DNA of 13,740 nt from positions 1 to 13,740 of the forward strand of contig LSSK01000803.1 of assembly GCA_001969505.1 (NCBI GenBank). The letters are read 5' to 3'. Position numbers and translations under genes: made by a program. Source of the stretch: Zancudomyces culisetae. Its lineage: Eukaryota > Kickxellomycota > Harpellomycetes > Harpellales > Legeriomycetaceae. Shown here piece by piece: positions 1 to 6,902 of the stretch. Each line of letters starts with the position of its first letter. Within the stretch, counting starts at the first letter, position 1. A model generated the notes under the pieces. That model saw only the letters and a program-made list of their open reading frames with translations. It made no database searches and was not told the origin of the DNA.

Positions 1-510
1 CAGCTTTGTTCTTGTACTATTTCCGCTATCATAGATACAATGCATACCCGCTTTTCCTTTTGGCGAAAGTTACTTGCGCAATAAGAATAGTAAAAATTAT
101 TCATTACAAAACCTGACCACTGATCCCACCCCCTCTCTCCCCTCTCTCCCCTCTCCTCCTCCCAATAATTATAGAGGCGTGACGTTTTTTATTTGAGTGA
201 ACTCAACATGCACTAGCAGCAACTATGAAGTACCTTTTTTTGTTGTGGCCCGCACTTAATACCAGTTGCTTGTATACTACTGCATAGCCTGTTCGCTCAT
301 AATGGCGTTTCCTTAGTACTCGGTACAATTTAACGTGAACTTTTGACTGCCTTTGCTATTAATGCTCAATAATAGAAGATTTTTAGAGCATTTTTTTCTG
401 CTTAATTTTTTCAAATCAAAAGCGAATCTAATAAAGTTTCGGCAAAATAAAACCATAACTGACTAAACAAAGACCCTGTTAAGCATTATTTCGTTGAGAT
501 AATATACAGA
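1..510. other. Upstream region of the neurochondrin-like gene
   Basis: No supported gene is visible here. The stretch is AT-rich apart from the pyrimidine tract at 129-163, which is listed separately. A TGACGT hexamer (CRE half-site type) lies at 180-185, but one hexamer is weak evidence. The last 150 bases are A/T-rich, as is usual for a yeast leader, and lead to the ATG at 511. The left edge may hold the 3' flank of another gene, but no coding sequence could be recognised. Confidence 0.5.
129..163. repeat. Pure polypyrimidine mirror repeat (H-DNA and G4 potential)
   Basis: All 35 bases are C or T on the + strand. Bases 130-151 form a perfect mirror repeat (the sequence reads the same backwards), the classic requirement for intramolecular triplex (H-DNA). 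The complementary strand has four G-runs of at least three separated by loops of 5, 5 and 1, so it also fits a canonical G-quadruplex pattern. It lies about 350 bp upstream of the ATG at 511, where it could act as a promoter element. That role is inference. Confidence 0.7.
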
Positions 511-2363
511 ATGAATGCGCAAACAAAAAAGATGGATAAATTCGTTCCAAATGTCGAACTGCTGAAATGTGTAAAGCTTTTAGGGAAAAAAACGACCGAC
601 GACGAAAAAATATCTGGATTAATGGTTTTGCCTTACATTCTTGGGAATAGCGAGCAGCCGGAGGAAGCAATAAAATACGCATTTGACAGAATAGAATGGA
701 GATTCGTAAAACGACTCTTAAATACAGGAATTAAAGAGCTAATGCGTGGCAGTGAGCGGGGAGAACAATATATACTCCTTTCCAACTATATGGTAGCGAC
801 CTTTGTCTGCCACGAAAAAAACGGATCTAGTAGAAAAATGTTAGATTTGCTGCCAGCACTCTGTAAAAGTGGAGCTCTTGGTAGGTACCAATTTACAGAA
901 ATATTGATCCAAAACTTGTTTGTATTACTGATGGTTAAAGACATTGACGAGCTGGACTTGGATAACACGGAATGGTTGGAGGACTATTTTAAATCAATTA
1001 ATAATATCGAAAACCTGGAAATCAAGACACAGGCTGTTGATATATCATGCGGGGTGTTGCTTCTATTGACAAAGAAGATTCAGGAAGGCATAGCTGATGA
1101 CAACATTAGCAGCTCCTACGATCTCGTTAGTATGGCGCGGACTTATGTACTACTACTAAATAATATTAGCGAATACTATTTTACTGCCGACAAAAAGAGT
1201 CAACTTGAGTTGCTTGATTCTATTGGCAAAATATTCGAGAGTTTAACCGAAGAGGTTATCGAAACTGTGTTGTCAAAAGAAGGTGCTGTAGAAGAGCTTC
1301 AAAATCCAATCAAGCGGCTTCTTGAGTCGTTCATCCCTATTCTTCAAGAAAAGAACGGTAAGTTTGGAATAGTGTTTATTTTATCGGGTTTTCTTGTTTT
1401 TTGTAACGTTTTTAGATGGATAAGCTCGGCAGATGTAAATATGATATGTAGCTTCAACAAACAATTTATCATAAAATAGACTCTGAAAGAGGAATTAGAT
1501 ATAAACTGAAATGTATCTCCATCTACTCCAATATTATTGAGTGCTGGCCAGAGTTTGTACTTGGAACGTGTGACTTGAAATCTTTTGAGATCTTGTTGAG
1601 GTTATCGGCCATAGAAATCAGTGTCAGAATAGATTCGTGCACTAAGCGGCTGAACTCTGAAAAAGACAAGCATTTGATGCCAGAGAGGGGTGATGCTGAT
1701 TACTTTGCTTTAAAAACTTCTGCCATTTTTTTAAATACTGTCTTGAGCAAGTCGGAGAGTCTTGAAACCTTGATTACTCAAGGAAGCGGGTATAGTTTTG
1801 TCACTTTAACTGAAAAAGAATGTCAACAGCTTGAAGTCAGGTTACAAAAGCTGGTTGAGATGCTACTAATTCAGGCAGCAGGTGTTACTGTAGGACTGGT
1901 GGATTTTGTGTTATTATGTTACTCAAAGAGCGACTACAGTTTAACTCGCCTACTGGGAACCAATTTAATGGAAACCGTTCCAGCTGTAATATCTCTCCTT
2001 TGCAACTTGGTTAACTTTTTTGCATCTATAGCGGAGAGTATTCAGTCACTCTCTCAACAGCCAGACTCGCTAGCTGAAAAGGATAGTAGTGAACAAATTG
2101 GCATAAAATGTTTGGACTTGCTGAGTCTGTTTGTAGATATCTACAATTTTGCGATTGAAAACCCGAGAAATGAATTGCTAATAGATATGGCCAAGAACAT
2201 ACACCAGTCTGTTGGTGGGCTTAATACATTTTTTAACATTAGCTCGGGTAAAAATGCAGGTGGGGATACAGATGCAGACGGAGGTGTTTCTAGGGTTAGA
2301 TTTGCCACTGATATAAATAGAATAAACATGCTTGATGTTAGCATTGTAGATATTTTCAACTAG
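511..2363 (+). CDS. Neurochondrin-family protein, one intron (join 511-1357, 1480-2363)
   Basis: Spliced product is 576 aa. Neurochondrin proteins are helical ARM/HEAT-like adaptors. The animal member acts in neuronal signalling and neurite growth; the fungal role is unclear to me. Exon 1 (residues 1-282) has an amphipathic helical repeat character, with a start resembling the family N-terminus (helix with LLKCVKLLG, then TDDEK, then GLMVLPYIL). Removing 1358-1479 gives a Gly/Asp junction codon (G|AC = Asp283). The joined stretch, from LQEKN through CW to SFEILLRLSAIEISVRID, lines up with animal neurochondrin (as I recall it) without gaps across the splice, including the D/C-W motif and the FLALLVNLACVEVRLAL-type helix. 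Start: the ATG at 511 is the first in frame; Met8 (532) is an alternative. The C-terminus ends soon after an Asp/Gly-rich loop. CTG codons fall where Leu is expected. Confident in family, not in cellular role. Confidence 0.85.
1358..1479 (+). other. Intron of the neurochondrin-like gene
   Basis: The 122-base intron has a GTAAGT donor at 1358-1363 and a TAG acceptor at 1477-1479. The acceptor is fixed by reading frame. The downstream frame carries a TAG stop at 1449-1451, and among the nearby AG dinucleotides only 1478-1479 restores phase with the strong donor. No TACTAAC branch site is present; the best candidate is AACAAAC at 1456-1462, 17 bases before the acceptor. A homology alignment runs ungapped across this junction, supporting the call. 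Confidence 0.85.
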
Positions 2364-3223
2364 TGTTTTTATTGTCTAAATACATGAAGCTCCATCAAAA
2401 CAACCTGGATAACACAACTTTACTTTTTTAAGATGTGTAATAGCTATTTCAGTCTTAACCCCATTATTGAGTGAATTTTTATTTGACGTGTATGTTATTC
2501 TGGGTGGAAGAGAGGGTGTAGTATTATAGTAGTATAAACACACATTAAAAAAATGACACACATAGTGGTATATAGCAGCCAGAAACATATCCTATTATGT
2601 TTGTAGTTGTATTTGAGTGTAGTAGGTGGAAAAGAGGTAAAAGGTAGTTTTTTTTTTCTTTTTGGACTTTGGAGTCCTGGCTTAATAAAAGTTACATAGA
2701 TCCGAATGTCACAAGTTAATGAAGAAAGGGGACGGATGTGAATGAGGATGAGAATAGTGAAGGCGATAAAAGTAATGTTATCAACCCCATGCTTTTGACT
2801 ATATATTGCTATATGTCTGGGGGGGATATATAAGCTATAATAGCACACTTAATACTACCTACCCAATACAATTCCCAGTACCCTCTCCAATAACCATTAT
2901 TAGCTGTCTGTTACTACTCTATTCTGGCAGGCAATTTTAGCAAACACGCAAGCTAAATAAAAAAAAATTTTTTATGCGCGAGACTTTGTGAGAAATTGAG
3001 GCAAGCAATCCATAAAAACTAAATAAAAAGAAATTTCAAACCATCAAATCTGAAAAAAATAAACCAATAGAAAATATATATTTGATTGGACTAAAAATTT
3101 TACAGTTGAATCTACACAAAAGAGAAAAATAAAACATTAGGTGAAAAATAAAAATCGCTAATAAACTTACTCTTTTTACATTTGTGAATATAGCAATAAA
3201 GGGAAAAGATATAGTAAGAGAAA
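2364..3223. other. Intergenic region with RPS4 promoter and leader
   Basis: AT-rich and without a supported gene. The open frames on the minus strand (for example 2495-2848) start with non-ATG codons, are rich in Tyr/Ile/Thr/Phe and resemble nothing I know. A run of A followed by T lies near 2957-2973, and an AAAAATTTT element at 3093-3101 matches the yeast RRPE-type motif found at ribosome-biogenesis genes, though chance matches are common in such AT-rich DNA. The last 250 bases before the ATG are strongly A-rich, as in the leader of a highly expressed yeast gene. I could not identify clear Homol-D, Rap1, Tbf1 or Fhl1 sites. Confidence 0.5.
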
Positions 3224-4372
3224 ATGGTAAGTCAGAGTATGAGTGATTTTACGCGTGTTATATGCTTGGATTCGGTTTTAGATGGCGTACCGTAGTACTG
3301 CTTGGATGAGAATATCGGCGCTACCCATTTGGATGATTCAATAATTTTTGAAAACAGTTGCGAGATGTTGATATTATAGCAGGATTCAAAAATTGTGGTG
3401 TTATCATTACGGATTCGAGAAAGAAAGATTATTAATTTAGACTAAATAATAATTCTTAATGGATTTGAAAATAGGTTAGAGGTCCAAGAAAACACATGAA
3501 GCGCCTTAATGCGCCAAAGCACTGGATGTTGGATAAGCTTACCGGTACATATGCACCAAAGCCATCCCCAGGACCACACAAACAACGCGAGTGCTTGCCT
3601 CTTATTATTTTCTTGCGTAACAGACTCAAGTACGCCTTGAACGGACGTGAGGTTCAATCCATCCTCATGCAGCGTCTTGTAAAGGTTGACGGGAAAGTAC
3701 GAACTGACTCCACCTACCCAGCTGGCTTTATGGGTATGTATTGCACTAGATTTGTAGTAGATTACTATTTGAGTGAACATGCGCTCGCAGGAGATGACTT
3801 TGTAGTTTATGGTGATATTTATTAACGAATTCGGTATTTACTCTTAAATAGATGTCATCTCCATGGAAAAGACCGGAGAGAACTTCCGTTTGATCTACGA
3901 TATTAAGGGACGTTTCACCATCCACAGAATCTCAGACGAAGAGGCCAAATACAAGCTGTGCAAGGTCAAGCGCTGCCAGCTCGGAGCCAAGGGTATTCCA
4001 TATATTGTAACACACGATGCTCGCACAATCAGATACCCAGACCCAAATATTAAGGTCAACGACACCGTCAAGGTTGATATCGAGACAGGAAAGGTCATTG
4101 ACCATGTAAAGATGGAAGTTGGAAACCTTGCTACAATCACCGGAGGACACAGTATGGGTCGTGTCGGAGTTATTGTACACCGTGATCGTCACGAGGGAGG
4201 TTTCGATGTAGTTCACCTAAAGGACTCCACTGGCAACACCTTTGCCACACGTCTCTCAAACGTCTTTGTTATTGGCGAGGGTAACAAGTCAATGATCAGC
4301 TTGCCAAAGGGCAAGGGTATTAGACTTACAATCAGTGAGGAGCGTGACCGTCGCAGAGCCCAACAAGCCTAA
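3224..4372 (+). CDS. 40S ribosomal protein S4 (eS4), two introns (join 3224-3226, 3475-3733, 3852-4372)
   Basis: Component of the small ribosomal subunit that binds 18S rRNA on the solvent side near the 5' domain. The spliced product is 260 aa, the usual length for eS4. The N-terminal RS4NT region begins [20 protein letters not shown]. The S4 RNA-binding domain follows ([15 protein letters not shown], then VDGKVRTD and YPAGFMD), then the central S4e domain ([24 protein letters not shown]), a KOW-type segment ([11 protein letters not shown]) and a C-terminal [23 protein letters not shown]. Exon 1 is the ATG alone. The second residue is Val where most eS4 proteins have Ala or Gly. Codon use is richer in C/G third bases than the neighbours, as expected for high expression. 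CTG at 3956-3958 encodes the conserved Leu of YKLCKV. The poly(A) site is probably near the AATAAA at 4447-4452. Confidence 0.98.
3227..3474 (+). other. RPS4 intron 1, directly after the ATG
   Basis: 248 bases with a GTAAGT donor at 3227-3232 and a TAG acceptor at 3472-3474. Only this acceptor joins the initiator ATG in frame to the conserved RGPRKH N-terminus; the TAG five bases later (3477-3479) breaks the frame. A probable branch site, GACTAAA (3440-3446), lies about 30 bases upstream of the acceptor. No C/D or H/ACA snoRNA signature could be found inside. Confidence 0.93.
3734..3851 (+). other. RPS4 intron 2
   Basis: 118 bases with a GTATGT donor at 3734-3739, a TAG acceptor at 3849-3851 and branch-like TATTAAC at 3820-3826, 25 bases before the acceptor. 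It interrupts the Asp codon of the invariant FMD motif (phase 1). Splicing restores [19 protein letters not shown], which matches eS4 proteins across eukaryotes. Confidence 0.95.
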
Positions 4373-4637
4373 ATGGTGTTTTAGTACCTATTACCATTTT
4401 TTTACCCTATACTATATACATTTCAGACTGTTTTGTGCTAAATTTAATAAACTATGATTTAAAATCGGAACATCTCATTCTGTTCATATATTCAATATTG
4501 CTAAACGAGTACACTCTTGAATTATAGTGTAAGTAGAACAAATGGACTCATAACGTTCTCATATATTCAGCGTCTGGTTTGTATATTTGAGCAGGTGGTA
4601 TGAGTGTGGTTGGATTGGAATGATATAGTCTATTGCT

Positions 4638-4922
4638 ATGAGCGACATCTCCAAGGTGGGCTATTTTATCTTGGAGCGCACCGTAGTCAACTGTGTGGCA
4701 TGCTTTACAATATGCAGTGCTTGTTTAACTCGGGCCACTTGTGTCATTGATGTATTTGTTTCTTTGCCTTTGCGGTTAAAACCAGTACAGCAAATGTGCA
4801 CAATTTTTGATGTACATTTTTTTTTCACACTGGATTTCCAGCTTTTGGTTTTCTTTGTTTTTACCTTGTTTTGCTTTGGTGTTTTTGGTGTTACAACTGC
4901 AAAAAAAAACTTGCGAGTTTAG
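4638..4922 (+). CDS. Doubtful small ORF, 94 aa
   Basis: The frame starts with ATG at 4638 and runs 94 codons. The first 50 codons have a relatively high C/G share in third positions (GAC ATC TCC AAG GTG), unlike the surrounding DNA and similar to RPS4. They encode a Cys/Val/Ile-rich stretch with a possible membrane-like segment (residues about 15-40). The second half is translated T-rich DNA and looks non-coding. I recognise no family. The true feature may instead be a short exon on this strand, the opposite-strand exon at 4661-4896, or a decayed gene. Treat it as a coding-potential island, not an established gene. Confidence 0.2.
   Translation: MSDISKVGYFILERTVVNCVACFTICSACLTRATCVIDVFVSLPLRLKPVQQMCTIFDVHFFFTLDFQLLVFFVFTLFCFGVFGVTTAKKNLRV
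4661..4896 (-). other. Alternative minus-strand exon candidate
   Basis: Read on the minus strand, 3'-splice features precede an open frame: AACTAAT (4966-4972, branch-like), a run of 18 A on the + strand (T on this strand), and TTTGCAG ending at 4897. The following 236 bases stay open in one phase and end at a TAG stop (4661-4663), giving a Lys-rich segment followed by an amphipathic stretch (VARVKQALHIVKHATQL). No first exon with ATG and donor could be identified, and no family is recognised. It competes with the + strand frame at 4638-4922; at most one is likely to be real. Confidence 0.18.
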
Positions 4923-5506
4923 GAAGAAAAAAAAAAAAAAAATACAAAGCCAAAAATAGAATCCAATTAGTTGACCCAAACATTTAAAGCGCTTCAATAC
5001 TCTGGAAAAAAAAACATCTAAAAAAGCAAACGTTCTTTGCCATTTACCTGATTGGGTTTCTTGAACTATTGCGAGCAGTTCAAGTTTCGTAGAAAAATAA
5101 ATGATTAAAAAAATATAGGCAAGAAAGTAAAAATAAAATAAAAGGCTGAATTTCGGGATTATGTAAAGAAAGGGTTTGTGTTAGTAATATTACTATTTTT
5201 ATTACAAAATCGAAAATAAGCTTGGAAAACACCGGACTATTAGTGTTTCGACAATTGACTTTGCTCAGTTGCTTTAGAATTACTGTCACTTGCTTGAAAC
5301 AGCACAAGACTTGCTTAACAAACTCTATATTCATTTTGCCCAAACCAAAGCGTTGAAATGTTATAAAAATAGTTTTCAATTACTTAAATCGATGCTAGCT
5401 GGCTGAAATGGATAAAAATAAACCCCGTAATCAAGAGGAGTACAGGAAATTCTTTGTGCTAAATAAAGATTGACAGAGCATATATATTGTTCGTTTAGCA
5501 AAATCA

Positions 5507-5513
5507 TATAAAG
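5507..5513 (+). promoter_or_regulatory. Probable TATA box of the first secreted-protein gene
   Basis: TATAAAG, 169 bases upstream of the ATG at 5676. The paralogous gene has TATAAAA at nearly the same distance (155 bases), which raises confidence above that of a lone AT-rich match. Confidence 0.5.
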
Positions 5514-5675
5514 CTACCCGATTTTACTAAACATCATTACACCTTTTTCTCGCTCTCCAAATAAAATTGGCATAAAGCATATATCATATCACATATATCT
5601 AGAGTGAATCTAATCCCTTTCCATTCATAAGAAACAACATTATATTTGACGAATAAACTAAAAAAATAAAAAAGA

Positions 5676-6173
5676 ATGCGTCTTTCAGTTGTACTCTCAA
5701 TTTTTGCCGCAATGGTGACAGCCAACGCAGCATCCGAAAAGTGTCCAACAAGGCCTGTAACCGTAGTAACGGTCACCAGTATATACTTTAGATCCCTGGA
5801 GGTCGATCCAATAACGCTATCGACAACAGCAACAACACCAACTGCTACTACTACAACACCAACTACTACAGCTACAACAACACACCCGACATCTTGCCCA
5901 AGCTTCCCAACATACGGTTCACAAGACGAGTGCGTTCTAACTAATAATGGCATATATTTCGAGAAACAAGGCTGTGAATGCGAATGTAGTTCGACCGGTA
6001 CAGTTTCATGCTCACTCAGCTTGGTTTGTGACGGAACGCCGACCGATCCTGACTCAGCTTACTCTAACTGTATCTCAAGACATCCTTTAGGGAAATGGAT
6101 ATCGTTTGGAGACACAAACTCTGAGTGTCACTGTGATAAAACCTCTGGTTGTGCATGCACTGCAGTGGAATAA
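5676..6173 (+). CDS. Small secreted Thr-rich, cysteine-rich protein (paralog 1)
   Basis: 165 aa, family not recognised. Residues 1-18 form a signal peptide (basic n-region, hydrophobic core, cleavage after TANA), so the product is probably secreted or placed in the cell wall. The mature N-terminus starts ASEKCPTRP with one Cys (23). A Val/Thr stretch and about 15 residues unique to this copy (SIYFRSLEVDPITLS) lead into a Thr/Pro/Ala linker (about 49-73) of the type that is O-mannosylated in yeast. The C-terminal domain has 12 cysteines (74, 86, 100, 102, 104, 112, 118, 132, 151, 153, 159, 161), including a CECEC cluster and CxC and CxC pairs near the end. By hand count this domain is 56 of 92 identical to paralog 2 at 6903-7574, with no indel. 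It has no N-glycosylation sequon. No transmembrane or GPI signal follows. Function unknown; adhesin, effector-like or wall protein are possible. Confidence 0.85.
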   Translation: MRLSVVLSIFAAMVTANAASEKCPTRPVTVVTVTSIYFRSLEVDPITLSTTATTPTATTTTPTTTATTTHPTSCPSFPTYGSQDECVLTNNGIYFEKQGCECECSSTGTVSCSLSLVCDGTPTDPDSAYSNCISRHPLGKWISFGDTNSECHCDKTSGCACTAVE

Positions 6174-6670
6174 TTGCAATCCCAGCATATTATGAACATT
6201 TTTTTTAGTGTATAATGTACTTTTCATTTCACTTGCAATATTACTTGATTTTATACTGTTTTTTTCTCTATCTGGTAACTGCTAGTGAACTGAAAAGGCT
6301 GATTTCATTTGCTCTTTGTGACTTGGTTCATTTTTTTTTTTTTGGGGGGGAGATGGTGTGAGGAACGAAAATGAACTTGTAAAAGAAAATTTTTTTTTGA
6401 ACATCATTTTCCAATCTACATCAATAAATTTGGGTTTGATTAGTGCACAGCACATACATCCAATAATTGCACCAAAAAAATAAGTGTCAAATATCAAATA
6501 AGATTAAATCGAAATCACCGTTGATTACCAAAACATCATTAGCTGCTACACGAATTGTTGGGCTTGTGGATAAAAGTTTACTATGTGTTTTATGTTTTGA
6601 TTTATAAAATGTGAAATATCCACTTAATTTTCTATAAAAAAAAAATACACGCCCGTTTGGGTTTTTTTTT

Positions 6671-6704
6671 GGGGGGAGAGAAAGAGAGAAAAGAGGGGGA
6701 AAAG
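6671..6704 (+). repeat. 34-base pure polypurine tract after a T-run
   Basis: Every base is A or G, starting with G6 immediately after T9 and ending with G5 and A4. Poly(dT) next to polypurine is nucleosome-unfriendly, and the tract sits 230 bases upstream of the paralog 2 ATG, so a promoter role is possible. That role is inference. Confidence 0.6.
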
Positions 6705-6747
6705 CTAGAAGTATGTAAAAAGATCTTTGACTATTAAAATAAAACCA

Positions 6748-6754
6748 TATAAAA
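6748..6754 (+). promoter_or_regulatory. Probable TATA box of the second secreted-protein gene
   Basis: TATAAAA, 155 bases upstream of the ATG at 6903. The spacing is close to that of the TATAAAG upstream of paralog 1, consistent with a promoter duplicated along with the gene. Confidence 0.5.
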
Positions 6755-6902
6755 TCCCATTTTTTCAGTAAATGCTTTTTTTAGTTATCATATCCACACC
6801 TTCGTAAATAGAGATACAATATATATTAGCGAAATATAGCTTGCTTAAACTCGACCTAAACACTAGACTATCCTCTACAAATACTTAAAGTTAGAAAATA
6901 AA

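Larger units (their letters stand above)
4373..5675. other. Spacer between RPS4 and the first secreted-protein gene
   Basis: It holds the RPS4 3' flank (AATAAA at 4447), an ambiguous coding island at 4638-4922 described separately, and about 750 bases of AT-rich DNA leading to the promoter of the gene at 5676. The minus-strand open frames near 5080-5379 and 4776-4997 are Phe/Ile/Leu-rich translations of T-runs starting at non-ATG codons, and I do not support them as genes. An exact TACTAAC lies on the minus strand at 5184-5190 without a convincing exon after it. Confidence 0.45.
6174..6902. other. Spacer between the two secreted-protein genes
   Basis: No gene is supported. It contains two T-run/G-run junctions in the same orientation: T13 then G7 at 6331-6350, and T9 then G6 at 6662-6676. 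The second continues as an uninterrupted 34-base polypurine tract (6671-6704). The rest is AT-rich and holds the 3' flank of paralog 1 and the promoter of paralog 2. The minus-strand frame at 6282-6497 translates these homopolymers and is not supported. Confidence 0.55.

Noticed and set aside
1411-1451. Earlier AG acceptors for the neurochondrin intron
   Set aside because: They do not restore phase with the GTAAGT donor, and a stop at 1449-1451 blocks the downstream frame; only 1479 gives the gap-free family alignment.
2495-2848. 117-residue minus-strand open frame
   Set aside because: It starts at GTG, has a composition typical of translated AT-rich spacer and resembles no family; it lies in the RPS4 upstream region.
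3410-3422. GGATTCGAGAA in RPS4 intron 1, resembling a reversed tRNA T-arm
   Set aside because: The T-arm consensus is incomplete and no acceptor stem or A box is found on that strand.
3227-3474. Possible intronic snoRNA in RPS4
   Set aside because: No proper C box (RTGATGA) with a CTGA D box, and no ACA hinge pattern, could be found.
3650-3660. GGTTCAATCC, similar to a tRNA B box
   Set aside because: It lies in the conserved RPS4 coding sequence (REVQSIL), with no A box or cloverleaf around it.
5080-5379. 99-residue minus-strand open frame
   Set aside because: It starts at TTG, and its second half is Phe/Leu/Ile from T-runs. An exact TACTAAC inside (5184-5190) is not followed by a credible exon.
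5537-5953. 138-residue minus-strand frame over paralog 1
   Set aside because: It is the antisense shadow of the Thr-rich linker and signal peptide of paralog 1.
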